Numbered from the stretch's first letter, positions 23,728-34,244 are shown. The stretch: 64,000 bases of DNA from Paramoeba atlantica (GCA_977017575.1 CDRNVI010000027.1:217689-281688), one strand, 5' to 3'. Numbers and translations: made by a program. Notes: generated by a model not told the origin, from the sequence alone.

Positions 23728-26715
23728 GTGTACGAAATTATCAAAGAATGGGGAAAAGGAAGCACATGTGAAATCCGTTGGGGATTCAACGAGAAACAAG
23801 TATACGATAGCGTAGGGACGGTGACTAAGAGAACTGTACGTCGAGGGGCGGTAAAGCTCAGAATATCATACAAACCAAAAGATGCTAGTGAAGGTCCTTC
23901 AGGTTTTATCTATCTACCGCAATCTGCGAAAATCAAGATTTGGTCAATACGTGAAACGAAAGTCAACAGAATCAAATCTTTAGGGGAGGCTATCGAATCT
24001 ATCGAAGAAAAGCAAAATGAAGCATCCGAATCGATAGAAGTGAGTCGTGATTTAGACCCTCTTCCAAGATTCGCGCAGATCGATCCCTCTTTTTCGGTGC
24101 ACGTTGTTGCAATATTTCGTTCGATCGTTAGCGCATATCCGAAAGCCAAAACAGAGTCTGAAAAAACAATTATATGGCACAAACTGTTAAATGCGCCCCG
24201 AGATTCCTTGGCTACGATTCATCAAAATCTCATTCGGCGCCATAGTTCAGCGAAAACACATAAGAAAGCCGGAATTGACGAGCAGGACTCAAACCTAAGC
24301 GAGAAGGAGCGCTTGGAACAAGACATCGATAGACGTTCAATCAGAAGTGCTTTGCAGGCGGGAAAAGCAAATAACGTTAGAAAGGCCACGCGCATTTTAG
24401 ATAACGTATATCGAGAATCCTACCTTACTGCAGAAGAAAAATCTCGGGAACTGAAGAGACTACATCCTAACGGACCTTCCCCGCAAGGTACTGACCAAGA
24501 ACTTCCTCGGATCGCAGTAGTGGAGAATTTAGAAGTGCGCCTAGCCACCGAAAAATTATCTCGAGGTGCGTCACCTGGCCCCACTGGATTCAGTGAAAGT
24601 ATGCTTCGCCTCTTGGCCGAGGACGAGGAATCGTGCCTCTCCTTGTGTCACATGTTCCGAGATGTAATAAATGGTGAAGTGTCACAATGCGTTCGCACGC
24701 GCCTTACGCGATGCAGAATGATAGCTTTGGCGAAGCCAAACAATGGCATAAGACCTGTAGCGATGGGGGAAACTATTCTTAAGGTCTGTGGTTCTATTCT
24801 TCTCCAGCGTCACGAATGTGCACTGAAATCTCTCTTCCAGCCGATTCAACGTGGTATTCTACAAAAAAGCGCATGTGAATCAATCGTTCATGAGTTGATT
24901 TCTGAATACGAAGCTGGTAGCACGATTCTCACCGTAGATTTCAAGAACGCATATAACACACCACACCGCACAGCTATTGAACAAGCCCTATTCCAGTACC
25001 CCGTCTTCAAGCACTTCTTGAGAATGTTTTATCTAGAATATGGACAGCCATCGGATCTCCTTTTCTTTGCCAATAGCTCACTGTACTCTACAATCGAAAG
25101 TTCATCTGGAGTTCGGCAAGGATCAGCATTATCATCTCTGTATTTTTGCACTTTGTTACAAGGAGCTTTGAAGGAAGTCGCGGATGCGTATCCAGAAGTC
25201 ACCTTACGAGCTTATCAGGATGACGTCACAATGAGTTCCAAAAATGAAGCCTCTCTAGAAGTAGCTTTCAAACATTTTCAAGAGCTTACAAAGGACCTGA
25301 ACCTGGAAATAAACTTCCACAAGTGTGAAATCTTTCAAGGATCAAAAGCACAACACTGTAAAGTTTCAGCACTTCGAGAACTGGGAGTTCAGGATTGCGT
25401 GGATACGATCAAAGTGCTTGGAGGCTACATAGGCAGCAATAAAGCAGTCGAACGGAAGCTCCTGGAAAAATTAGAAAAACACAATTGTTTATTCCGAAGA
25501 CTCGGTTGCATGGGGCCAAGCAATTTGTCACTTGCTATTCTCAAGCGGTGCACGTTGCCGCGCCACGATTACCACTTGCGAGTGCATAAACCAGGCGCAT
25601 CGCTCTCGTTGGCGCAAGAATTCGATAAAGAGATTCGAGGTGTTTTAAAGAGATGGTGTGGGGCGGACGACGACGCTTTATCATTAGCTTCGCTCCCTTG
25701 CAAAATGGGGGGATTAGGCATAACTTCCACGATCCTGAAACATCGTTTCCTTTTCGACCTTTCTCGCAATTCTATTGATGAGCATGTCAAAACCATTGAA
25801 GCTCCGGTAGAATCAGAGGAAAAACGAAAAGCTAACAAGAACACAGGGTCGCAGGGAGCGCGCACCAGCATGAAAAAAATGATGAAAAATGAACATGAAA
25901 AAGTAGCCGCAGAGCTGAGCGGGAATCCTCGATTCGGGAACATCATGAAAAGATCGCAAGAGTCAAATTACCATCTATTCTCGACCAGCAACTATGTGAA
26001 TCCTTACCTATTTAAACAAACCCTCACGATGCGTCTAGCGATAAGACTGGAGAATGCCCCAGAAACCGTTTCGTGCCCAGGATGTGGAACCATTGAATCA
26101 CCGAGCAATATTATTCCACATGTGGCCGGCTGTTCGCGATGTGCAGGAATGAATAGCACAAGGAAACACTCACACATCGTACGGTATTTATCTAACTTGT
26201 GTGCCAAAGCAGGGCTGCCATGCGCCATTGAGCCTCGTCTTTATTCATCCTTTTTCTGTACAAAGTGCAAATGTTCAATCTCACCCGAAGCCGCAGAAAG
26301 ACACCCATGTCGCGCTAGAAGAATTAGATCAGGCCCGGATCTAGCAATAATGTGGCCTGACGTAGGGGAAGTTTTATACGACGTGACAGTGGTCCATACA
26401 TGTTGCAGTGGATATCGTAAACAAAGCAGCAGAGCTCTTTTACAAAGTGCAGTGGGACGAAAACATCGGAAATATATAGTGGAAAAAGGTCTGGAACCAG
26501 AATATTTTCGATGTATAGCGGTAACAGACTGTGGGTTAATGCATGAAGAAACGAAGAACCTAATCAAAACCCTGGCGAAAAGGGCTGAGCTTGATTTCCA
26601 AAACACGCGAGATTCCTTTCAACTAGAAATCGAGAAATTTGCAGCTTACACTGTCGTATCACAATTACGACAATACATCTCAGCAGAACAATGGCTAGGA
26701 GGCCTCAGCCATTGA
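23728..26715 (+). CDS. RLE-type non-LTR retrotransposon polyprotein (F-1)
   Basis: 995 codons, long and open. N-terminal domain starting VYEIIKEWGKGSTCEIRWGF (homologous to F-2), then RT: VDFKNAYNTPHR (A), SSGVRQGSALSSLYF (B), RAYQDDVTMSS (C, YQDD), VLGGYIGSNK. C-terminus: CPGC..HVAGC zinc finger, CTKCKC..HPC, and the RLE core RSGPDLAIMWPDVGEVLYDV. This resembles the R2/CRE group, which cut a target and prime reverse transcription there. The frame enters from truncated sequence (SPDR before 23728); homologues carry about 200 more N-terminal residues, so it is probably 5'-truncated though otherwise intact. Confidence 0.8.
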   Translation: MYEIIKEWGKGSTCEIRWGFNEKQVYDSVGTVTKRTVRRGAVKLRISYKPKDASEGPSGFIYLPQSAKIKIWSIRETKVNRIKSLGEAIESIEEKQNEASESIEVSRDLDPLPRFAQIDPSFSVHVVAIFRSIVSAYPKAKTESEKTIIWHKLLNAPRDSLATIHQNLIRRHSSAKTHKKAGIDEQDSNLSEKERLEQDIDRRSIRSALQAGKANNVRKATRILDNVYRESYLTAEEKSRELKRLHPNGPSPQGTDQELPRIAVVENLEVRLATEKLSRGASPGPTGFSESMLRLLAEDEESCLSLCHMFRDVINGEVSQCVRTRLTRCRMIALAKPNNGIRPVAMGETILKVCGSILLQRHECALKSLFQPIQRGILQKSACESIVHELISEYEAGSTILTVDFKNAYNTPHRTAIEQALFQYPVFKHFLRMFYLEYGQPSDLLFFANSSLYSTIESSSGVRQGSALSSLYFCTLLQGALKEVADAYPEVTLRAYQDDVTMSSKNEASLEVAFKHFQELTKDLNLEINFHKCEIFQGSKAQHCKVSALRELGVQDCVDTIKVLGGYIGSNKAVERKLLEKLEKHNCLFRRLGCMGPSNLSLAILKRCTLPRHDYHLRVHKPGASLSLAQEFDKEIRGVLKRWCGADDDALSLASLPCKMGGLGITSTILKHRFLFDLSRNSIDEHVKTIEAPVESEEKRKANKNTGSQGARTSMKKMMKNEHEKVAAELSGNPRFGNIMKRSQESNYHLFSTSNYVNPYLFKQTLTMRLAIRLENAPETVSCPGCGTIESPSNIIPHVAGCSRCAGMNSTRKHSHIVRYLSNLCAKAGLPCAIEPRLYSSFFCTKCKCSISPEAAERHPCRARRIRSGPDLAIMWPDVGEVLYDVTVVHTCCSGYRKQSSRALLQSAVGRKHRKYIVEKGLEPEYFRCIAVTDCGLMHEETKNLIKTLAKRAELDFQNTRDSFQLEIEKFAAYTVVSQLRQYISAEQWLGGLSH

Positions 26716-26904
26716 AAAATAAAGTTCGCAAAAAGAACCTTTGTCAAGACCGCTTATTTTCCTCTGCGTAAAGTGGTAACTAAAAGAACATAGGAGGCCT
26801 CAGCCATTGAAAAATAAAGTTCGCAAAAAGAACCCGTGTCAAGACCGCTTATTTTCTCTGCTTATTTTCTCTGCGTAAAGTTGCAACTAAAAGAACATAC
26901 CGCA
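26698..26904 (+). repeat. F-1 3' UTR, duplicated in tandem
   Basis: AGGAGGCCTCAGCCATTG to ..AAAAGAACATA occurs twice (about 26698-26791 and 26792-26904), the second with an extra TTATTTTCTCTGC. It contains the hairpin GTTC-GCAAAAA-GAAC and CGCTTATTTT..CTCTGCGTAAAG. Confidence 0.7.
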
Positions 26905-27449
26905 AAATAATAATAGTGAGAGATTCGTTTTTATGCAATATACATATGGTATATATATATGCGCAAGTCCACGTCAATTCCAACAACAACAACGCCTAAA
27001 GTCCAAAACAATCATGCGGTAAATTATTCCCTAAAAATCTGTGAATAATACCTCAAAAAAAAAAGCAACGAGCAAACAAACTACAACCTAAAACCAGATG
27101 GATTAGATGATCTTTGTTTTTATTAAGACCTTTGTTTTTATTAAGACCTGTGTTTTTATAAAAAAAAAAAAGAGTACATCGAATTGGGAAACAAGAGCAC
27201 GAATATGGGAAAGATTTCGGTTGTTAGTCGTACTACTAGGGGTATTAAACAAAAAGGGGGTATACGATCAAAGTACTTGGAGGATACATAGGGAGTAACA
27301 AAAAAAAAAAAAAAATTCTTATTTGTGCGTGGTTTTAAATTTCTTTGGCATTGGCCAATTTCTTGGATACGTGAACATTCGTGATATTTTGGGATACGGG
27401 ACATATGTGCGATACGTGAACACGTGTGATATAGGAAAGATAGTGATAC
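26905..27449 (+). other. Non-coding spacer with a tandem repeat and a tiny F fragment
   Basis: AT-rich. Three copies of CTTTGTTTTTATTAAGAC (27113-27163); at 27263-27303 a 41-bp piece of the F RT (TIKVLGGYIGSNK in the +3 frame) followed by an A-run. The rest shows nothing I can name. Confidence 0.5.
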
Positions 27450-27571
27450 AATGTGTCTGGACGACGATGGATCGACGCAAGATCGAGTACAGGAGCTAAT
27501 GACACAGGCCGGCAACAAAAAAAAAAAGACGGAACCGAACCACATCGCCAGGGAAACGTAAACGTCACCAG

Positions 27572-28312
27572 GTGTCGAAAATCAGGCCCGCCGAGCCCAT
27601 GGGCGCCGAGAAACCCCACCACATAGCCAAGACACTCCACGCTACACGAGAAGAGGCATCCACGAGAAGAGGGCATACACGAGAAGAGGCATCCATCGAA
27701 AATGTAAACGTACGGAAGTGTCATTTCCAGGGATGCGCATGGAAAACATTGTCTCACGGGGGGCAGTGGCAAGCATTCTATAACCACATAGCCCACAGAC
27801 ACGGGGACCAGGTCCCGGATACGTGGTGGATAGAAGAAGGTCGCTTTCTTTGCAAGGAGTGCAACAAACACTATGACCTAGGCAAACGGGACACGCACAC
27901 GAAGAGTTGCACGTCCCGCCGTTCACTACCTCAAATCCCACAGACAACCCCTCCGAGCAGCAACATCATCCCTGCAGCGAATCCTCATCTCAATGACACC
28001 CCCCAACCAGATCTTCGCGCGGCCTCCGCACCAGCTGACCAATCCACGGAAAGTCAGAGCGCCCAGGTCGATCTACCCCTTCCGAGTTTATCTTCCGTGA
28101 GCGCTCTGCCAATAAATACTTGCAAGGACATCCCAGATCGCTGCCGACAAGAATGGGCCAAGACGCTTTGTGGATGTATATCCACGGCGATCTGCGAAAA
28201 CACACTCCAAGCGTGGACGCTTCTCGCCATGTTGCCCAAGTGCGTTTTACCTGCCCCCCACCGCGGAGGTAACCGCGCGAAAGCGGCGTCCGTTCCGGGA
28301 CGACGAAAATGA
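27572..28312 (+). CDS. K1 non-LTR element, N-terminal zinc-finger region
   Basis: Open frame with CHFQGCAWKTL..HIAHRH (C2H2 type) and CKECNKHYDLGKRDTHTKSC (C-x2-C..H-x4-C), as at the N-terminus of R2/NeSL-like proteins where they bind target DNA. It continues to EWAKTLCGCISTAICENTL and LPKCVLPAPHRGG, then hits TGA 28312. Homology passes into the +1 frame that encodes the RT (28170-30710), so one frameshift near 28300 splits the ORF. An ATG at 27450 in another frame, joined through the 11-A run at 27515, may be the real start. Confidence 0.6.
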   Translation: MSKIRPAEPMGAEKPHHIAKTLHATREEASTRRGHTREEASIENVNVRKCHFQGCAWKTLSHGGQWQAFYNHIAHRHGDQVPDTWWIEEGRFLCKECNKHYDLGKRDTHTKSCTSRRSLPQIPQTTPPSSNIIPAANPHLNDTPQPDLRAASAPADQSTESQSAQVDLPLPSLSSVSALPINTCKDIPDRCRQEWAKTLCGCISTAICENTLQAWTLLAMLPKCVLPAPHRGGNRAKAASVPGRRK

Positions 28313-30710
28313 TATGGACACGGATGAGAAGAGCAAAGCTGAAATGCGCACGATTAAGAAAGCAACCCGCCTAGCGTTAGAAGGATGCGTAACCAAGGCA
28401 ACAAAAGTTCTGGATCAAGAAGTGCGACCACATGAACTCACGGATGACGAAATATGCGAAAAACTCAAAGATCTCCATCCGCAAAACCACGAGACATTTG
28501 ATCTCCCGGACGATTCCCCAGAAATAGCAATAATCGCAACTGAAGAGCTCCGAGCAGCAGGTCGGCGACTTGTGAAAGGATCGGCACCGGGTCCAACGGG
28601 AACTACCGACACAATTATCCGTCTCCTTATGGATGACGAGATATGTTGCGTCTCAATGTGCCATATGCTTGCTGACCTCATAAACGGTTTCCTGTCGAAG
28701 CAAGTGATGAACCGCCTCAAACGCTCCCGCCTAGTAGCGATACCAAAAGTGGACAAAGGCATTCGACCAATATGCGTCGGCGAAGTGTTCCTAAAGTTGG
28801 CCGGAATCGTACTGGTAGCGCGACATGAGCACACGCTCGAGAAACTGTTTGCTCCTTTACAATTCGGTGTCTCCATACAGTCTGGATGTGAAAAGGTAGT
28901 ACATCGCCTACAAAGTCATTACCAAGAAGGGAAAGCGATTTTATCCATTGATCTCGCCAACGCTTTCAACTCACCCATGCGCAGTGACATCGCGAAAGTT
29001 GTTTTCGGTCTGTGTACATTGCGACCGTTTCGAAGATTCTTCCACACCGAATACTCCGAGGCATCGGAGCTTTTATATTATGGAAAGAATGGCGAGCACT
29101 ATGAAACGATATACAGCTCTGCTGGAGTTCGGCAGGGCTCTCCGCTGTCCACCCTATACTTTTGCGCCTTCATGCAGCCCATCTTGGAAACGCTTGCGGC
29201 AGAATTCCCACAAGTAAAGATTTTTGCCTTCATAGACGATATTAATATGGCGTCCGAGGATCATCAAGCATTGGCCAACGCATTTCTTCGCTTACATGGT
29301 CTCCTGGCTGAAAAACGAGTTAAAATGGCAAAACATAAATGCGTGTGGTTTAGTGGAAAGAACAAAATCCCGATCCCGGAAACTCTTCAAACAGAGGGTG
29401 TAAAAACAGAAAACGCAGCGACAAAGACGCTCGGAGCTTTCATAGGAGATGATGAGGTGGTCAGCGAGTGTTTAGCGCGAAAGCTTAAGAAGCATGAAGC
29501 AATTTTTCGACGTCTAAAGCTCATGGGGTTGAACAACATATCGCTGCTCTTACTCTCGAAAAGCGTAAACATCCGACACAGATACCACACTCGGGTACAC
29601 ACGCCAGCTGCTTCCGAAAAGCTATGTAAACAATTCGATAAGGAGGTTGAAGAGGTAATGCGCACATGGCTCGGTAAAATGTCCGACAAACACATCTCCT
29701 GGTGTCGACTGCCCGTCAAGAAAGGTGGACTCGGTCTACCATCATCGGCCGAAACTCGCAATGCTGCTTACAATTCTTCGAAACGCGTTTCTCTAGAGCG
29801 CTGTAAAATCAACTCAGCTCGGTTAACGCATGACGAAGAGATGATGCGGGAAAGCGAAGTAGTAAGTGATGATGGTGCCGTGACAGATGCAATGTTAAAT
29901 CAGAAGGTATATCAGGAACTCACTAAGAAAAATGAGGAGGTAGCACCGTTGGTAAAAGCGTGCAGCGAGAAGGGGAACCACGAATGGCTACAAGGCAGAA
30001 CGAGATGCATCCCATCCTCCCAATTCACACTGGTGGTAATGGCGCGACTCGGAATCGCGCACAGAAGAATGCCGAATAATTTTCTGTGCCCTGGATGCAA
30101 GATGATCCTTGAGTCTAAACACTCTCTGGCACATTTACTTGGCTGTGTAAAATGCACGGGGGCAAATGCAACGACAAGGCACAATGCACTAGTTCGGCAC
30201 ATATACGATCTATGTCTGCGAGCCGGGATCCCATGCGAGCGTGAACCGCGACAATTCACATCATACCGATGCCTTAAATGTACCGAAGCGGTGAGCGAAC
30301 AGCGAAAACAGGAGCATCAGAAAACATGTGGAACCACATCCTTCCATCGAAGCGGCCCGGACCTCGTAATCTTTTGGGTGTCGGGTGAAATATTTTATGA
30401 TTTCACGGTAACAAATGAACTATCGAAATCAAACATCCACAAACGGGGAGCCCAACTGATGCAGGAAGCAGAAAAAAGGAAGCTGGACACTTATGTAAAC
30501 TCCGATCTAATTCCTCGGGAAAAATTTGTATGCCTATCAGTGCTTGCCGGAGGAGCCATGAACAAAAGCAGTGTCGCCCTTCTGAAGGCATTAGCTGATG
30601 CAAACGGACGTGATCGTGAAACCGTAGTGCGAGATTTTGGAATGCATCTACAAGAATTAAACGGTGTCATTCTGAACGCTCAAATGGGCAAAGCGTTGTC
30701 GCAAGTTTAA
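28170..30710 (+). CDS. K1 RLE-type non-LTR retrotransposon, RT and endonuclease
   Basis: Genuine homology begins around 28300 (DENDMDTDEK) and runs to TAA 30710. RT: SIDLANAFNSPMR (A), SSAGVRQGSPLSTLYF (B), AFIDDINMAS (C, FIDD), KTLGAFIG, KKGGLGLP. C-terminus: CPGCKMILESKHSLAHLLGC, YRCLKCTEAVSEQRKQEHQKTC, RSGPDLVIFWVSGEIFYDF (PD..E..D RLE core), and LHLQELNGVILNAQM at the end. This is the most complete K copy. With the upstream zinc fingers it would be a full R2/CRE-like protein, broken once by a frameshift. Confidence 0.8.
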   Translation: MDVYPRRSAKTHSKRGRFSPCCPSAFYLPPTAEVTARKRRPFRDDENDMDTDEKSKAEMRTIKKATRLALEGCVTKATKVLDQEVRPHELTDDEICEKLKDLHPQNHETFDLPDDSPEIAIIATEELRAAGRRLVKGSAPGPTGTTDTIIRLLMDDEICCVSMCHMLADLINGFLSKQVMNRLKRSRLVAIPKVDKGIRPICVGEVFLKLAGIVLVARHEHTLEKLFAPLQFGVSIQSGCEKVVHRLQSHYQEGKAILSIDLANAFNSPMRSDIAKVVFGLCTLRPFRRFFHTEYSEASELLYYGKNGEHYETIYSSAGVRQGSPLSTLYFCAFMQPILETLAAEFPQVKIFAFIDDINMASEDHQALANAFLRLHGLLAEKRVKMAKHKCVWFSGKNKIPIPETLQTEGVKTENAATKTLGAFIGDDEVVSECLARKLKKHEAIFRRLKLMGLNNISLLLLSKSVNIRHRYHTRVHTPAASEKLCKQFDKEVEEVMRTWLGKMSDKHISWCRLPVKKGGLGLPSSAETRNAAYNSSKRVSLERCKINSARLTHDEEMMRESEVVSDDGAVTDAMLNQKVYQELTKKNEEVAPLVKACSEKGNHEWLQGRTRCIPSSQFTLVVMARLGIAHRRMPNNFLCPGCKMILESKHSLAHLLGCVKCTGANATTRHNALVRHIYDLCLRAGIPCEREPRQFTSYRCLKCTEAVSEQRKQEHQKTCGTTSFHRSGPDLVIFWVSGEIFYDFTVTNELSKSNIHKRGAQLMQEAEKRKLDTYVNSDLIPREKFVCLSVLAGGAMNKSSVALLKALADANGRDRETVVRDFGMHLQELNGVILNAQMGKALSQV

Positions 30711-30736
30711 AATTTAATATTTAGTTATTCAATAGC

Positions 30737-30806
30737 CAGCTTACAAAGACGCGTAAGCTTAGTTAGTTACTATCCCCCTGACAAGGGGGGTAGCGCCAAT
30801 ACGAAA
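30737..30806 (+). other. K-family 3' UTR with two stem-loops
   Basis: AGCTTAC..GTAAGCT and CTATCCCCC..GGGGGGTAG followed by CGCCAATACGAAA. The same pair of stems ends the K copies at 43.5, 44.5 and 45.5 kb. Probably the RNA end recognised for target priming (inferred). Confidence 0.6.
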
Positions 30807-30858
30807 CGGAAGAAAACAGAATATGATTTGTAAAAAAAAAAAATAAAAAAAAAAAAAA

Positions 30859-31907
30859 TTTCCAAGTATCCGCATATATGCTTTTGTGGATGACATAAGC
30901 TTTGCTTCGCAGGACGCCGACCTTCTGACTTCTTCGTACGCTTCCCATGTGAAGAAGTGTCTAGCTAGATGGCGCAATGGAGAATTCTTAGCGCTATGGA
31001 ACGAAGCGGTTTCTAGTCTCGTACGGAAAAAGAAAAGTGTAGCACAAGCGCAAGACATTGACGACGAGATCAAGAAAGCGGCTTTACGCGCTAAACGGCT
31101 TGTTCGCGACTCGGAGCTTTCTCGCGCTATGACTGCCCTGACTTCTGAACCTCTCGCCCCTGACGATGAAGCGACCTATGCGAAACTCCTGTCTAAGCAC
31201 CCACCCAGACTCTCCACCTCCAACGTGGACTGCTTTCCGGCTCGGGACGTTGAGCCACTTAAAGCGACTGAGGAAGAAGTGGCCGAAGCTCTTTCCACCT
31301 TTCACCGAGGGTCCTCAGGTGGGGCCTTTGGTCTGCGACCCGAGCACCTTCAGACAGCCATGCAATATCATCACGACGCTTATACCGACCCTCTGGGCAC
31401 TCTCACTAAGTTCGTCAACCACATGCTCGCAGGAAAAGTGCCGTTAGAAGTCAAAGGTCACTATGCAGGTGGTCGGTTGTGCGCCCTGAAGAAAGGGGAA
31501 CGTGACGTACGCCCTATTGCCGCAGGGGAAACTCTTCGTCGCCTGACAAGCAAAGTAGCCTGCTTCGCGGCTAAAGAACAAGCCCGCAAACTTTTCAAAG
31601 GACACCAGTATGGTGTAGCCACACCTGCGGGTTCAGAGCGTGTGATACATCTCTGCCGGAAGACCATCGCTGAACACATTGACGACGACGACTTCATACT
31701 TTGCAAAGTCGATCTAAAAAACGCATTTAATAATGTTTCGCGAGATTCTTTTACGGCCCTAGCGCGCCGCCACTTCCCTAAACTGGGTTGCTATGTGGAA
31801 TGGTGCTACAATGCGGGAAGCATTCTTACCTTTGGTTCCCGGACCATCGAATCCTCCGAAGGGGTACAGCAAGGCGACCCGCTTGGACCTCTTCTTTTCT
31901 CACTGGT
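30859..31907 (+). pseudogene. E-2 non-LTR element, N-terminal and RT part (interrupted by B-2)
   Basis: The first 20 codons (FPSIRIYAFVDDISFAS) are a K/F-like RT motif C fragment fused after an A-run. From KKCLARWRNGEFLALWNEA on, it is family E: RT fingers, VDLKNAFNNVSR (A) and EGVQQGDPLGPLLF (B). At 31907 element B-2 interrupts; the next codons (VMKEVAWK) resume at 34245 in the same frame. 5'-truncated. Confidence 0.8.
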
Positions 31908-34244
31908 TAGTAGTTCACGTTTTGAAATTTAGCCGAGGGGCGGCTATATATTTGCCTGCTGGCCCTTCGGGGCACATAATTTTCTCAAATTATGATGTAG
32001 TATTCTCTAATTGCATGGAGGGGGGTGTTTACTCGTTTGTTATATTCTCGTTAGGTTGTTATTTTGTTACGTTTAAAGTTTTGTGTATGAGATCCCAACG
32101 TTTACGGGCTCCGTCGGAGCCACGCCAGGAGCGCGAACACGCACGCGTGGCCGTCTTTCGCGCTGGCGGAGAGACGGGGAGGAAACAGGGGTAAGAATAT
32201 CCACCCGTCGTCGCCTGGGACGACGGGCACGAGCAGTAATTGGGGTGGGGGGCATTTCCTAGTGGAAAGCCCGTGTTGCGCCGTAACGGTTGGCGCCGCC
32301 CACCACCCCGCCGCGAAAATCCTGTTGCGGGGCGCGTGTGGTACGGAACTGCCCCCCCTGCTGTTGGGACGCTTGGGGGCAGTTCGATCGGAGGTGGCCT
32401 GGCTGATGACAGCCAAAACAGAAAGGTCCCTGGCTGCGTCGACGAGGAGCACGCTGCGCAGTCCGGCCCCTCAGTTGCTCGTCAACCACAAGCTGACCGT
32501 AGCGGTCCTGAGGGTCGTCGTCACGGTGCAACCGCTGTTGCACACGCTCGACAGCAACGCCCGCCGCAGCCCAATAATGGTTGCGAAGCTCTTCGATGAT
32601 GAGAAGGGCTACGGCGAGGTTGTGCTTCTCTAGCCATCCCTCCGTATTGCACGCAGCGTACACCCATTCAGTTAACATCTTGAACAGGCGCTCACGCTGC
32701 GGAGGAGGGTTGAAGCGTACCCCAAGCTGCGGAGCTTCGCGCAGCTCACGGATGAGTTCACGTGGCTTGAACAAATCATCCGTGTCGATCCACGGTTGCC
32801 AAGTAACCGGATCGTAGGGGGAGAAGCCTTTCGGGTCCGTAATACGGACGCGTTCAAACGTGGGGATCAGATCTTCAACTGGTTTCCCACCCGGCATCTG
32901 CGCCCGAACATGGGCCAGTTCCAAAGAGTGGTAGTTGGTCTCGGGATGGGGAAAACGATAGGCAGTGTTCTTGTCCCCATCCCACTCGGCGAACAACTCA
33001 GTTGAGTTAGGGTCCTTTGGATGCGTCATATGCACCAACCCTATAACCGTCTGCCGTAGGCCGTCACGGGGAAGGGACCATACAGCCTCGACGGTGACCT
33101 CGTAGTCCTTGCGCAGAAGCTCAATCACTTTCGTGATGAACTCTTCTTTGCTGGATTGTGTCATGATCCCACGCGCATCACAGCGTGAACGCTGCGGCAA
33201 CTCGACGTGGTCAATGTCTAGGGCCTCGTAACGGCGCGGCGAGCGAGAAGCCTCAACCTGGTCCGGGTTAAGGGTTCCTCTTCGTCGCATATGGGGCTCG
33301 GGAGCCTCCAGCGGAAAAGGGTACGGGCTAGGGAGGGAGCTCGCAGGCAAACTGGGAAGGTTGGAAGGGAGAGGGCTAGGCGGTTCGCGGGCGGGGCTGA
33401 GTGCTCTACCAGAAGGGCGTACCTTTCGGCGCGCTGGGACAGGAGTAGGGGGAATCGGAGGAGGTCGCGCGGATACCTGCGGAGCCGGCTGCGTGGGGAG
33501 AGGGGGGCGCACGGGAGGGCACGAAAGGGACTGACGCTTAGAATGGTCTTGGACGGAGGAGGTCTGAATGGGTGTCGGCGCCCTATTCCGCTTCGGTGAT
33601 CTATCGCGCTCCTGTCGTGGCTCCGACGGAGCCCGTAAACGTTGGGATCTCATACACACAAAACTTTAAACGTAACAAAATAACAACCTAACAAGAATAT
33701 AACAAACGAGTAAACACCCCCCTCCATGCAATTAGAGAATACTACATCATAATTTGAGAAAATTATGTGCCCCGAAGGGCCAGCAGGCAAATATATAGCC
33801 GCCCCTCGGCTAAATTTCAAAACGTGAACTATTAGAAATCCACGCCGAGGGGCTCCCTGGAAACATATACACTGATAACATATATGAATAAATGAACAAC
33901 TATGAATAGCTCAATCGTAATTCAAAATGACACAACATATCATTCATTCATTTCACACGCACAAAGATGGAAAAGAAAAAAGCCTGCATAAAACAACACA
34001 ATCAATGTCACTCTGTTAACGGGCAGGTTGGCCGAGGGTTCCGGTGGGGGGGAACCCCGTTAACAGAGTGACATTGATTGTGTTGTTTTATGCAAGCTTT
34101 TTTGTTTTCCATCTTTGTGCGTGTGAAATGAATGAATGATATGTTGTGTCATTTTGAATTACGATTGAGCTATTCATAGTTGTTCATTTATTCATATATG
34201 TTATCAGTGTATATGTTTCCAGGGAGCCCCTCGGCGTGGATTTC
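31908..34244 (+). mobile_element. Rearranged YR element of family B (B-2) with an inverted core
   Basis: 2,337 bp. Begins with A1 in plus orientation (31908-32080) and about 15 Gag codons (to 32132), then switches to the minus strand: start of YR (32255-32133), complete Gag (33653-32259), A (33833-33661), B (34022-33834), then a short spacer and B in plus orientation ending GATTTC at 34244. RT and most of YR are missing. Its outer ends are still correct and the insertion left E-2 in frame, so the rearranged molecule itself was integrated. Confidence 0.85.
32259..33653 (-). CDS. Gag-like protein of family B (in B-2)
   Basis: 464 codons from ATG 33653, the complete family B Gag. N-terminus MRSQRLRAPSEPRQER then about 110 residues rich in Pro, Arg and Ser; core with TLNPDQVEASRSPRRYEAL, FKPRELIRELREAPQLGVRF and the knuckle CFGCHQPGHLRSNC; the Gly/Arg tail ends CAC-TAG-GAA-ATG followed in frame by MPPTPITARARRP of YR. 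Shows what is missing from the B-1 Gag. Being the only gene of this element, it could act only with help from other copies. Confidence 0.82.
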   Translation of the reverse strand: MRSQRLRAPSEPRQERDRSPKRNRAPTPIQTSSVQDHSKRQSLSCPPVRPPLPTQPAPQVSARPPPIPPTPVPARRKVRPSGRALSPAREPPSPLPSNLPSLPASSLPSPYPFPLEAPEPHMRRRGTLNPDQVEASRSPRRYEALDIDHVELPQRSRCDARGIMTQSSKEEFITKVIELLRKDYEVTVEAVWSLPRDGLRQTVIGLVHMTHPKDPNSTELFAEWDGDKNTAYRFPHPETNYHSLELAHVRAQMPGGKPVEDLIPTFERVRITDPKGFSPYDPVTWQPWIDTDDLFKPRELIRELREAPQLGVRFNPPPQRERLFKMLTEWVYAACNTEGWLEKHNLAVALLIIEELRNHYWAAAGVAVERVQQRLHRDDDPQDRYGQLVVDEQLRGRTAQRAPRRRSQGPFCFGCHQPGHLRSNCPQASQQQGGQFRTTRAPQQDFRGGVVGGANRYGATRAFH

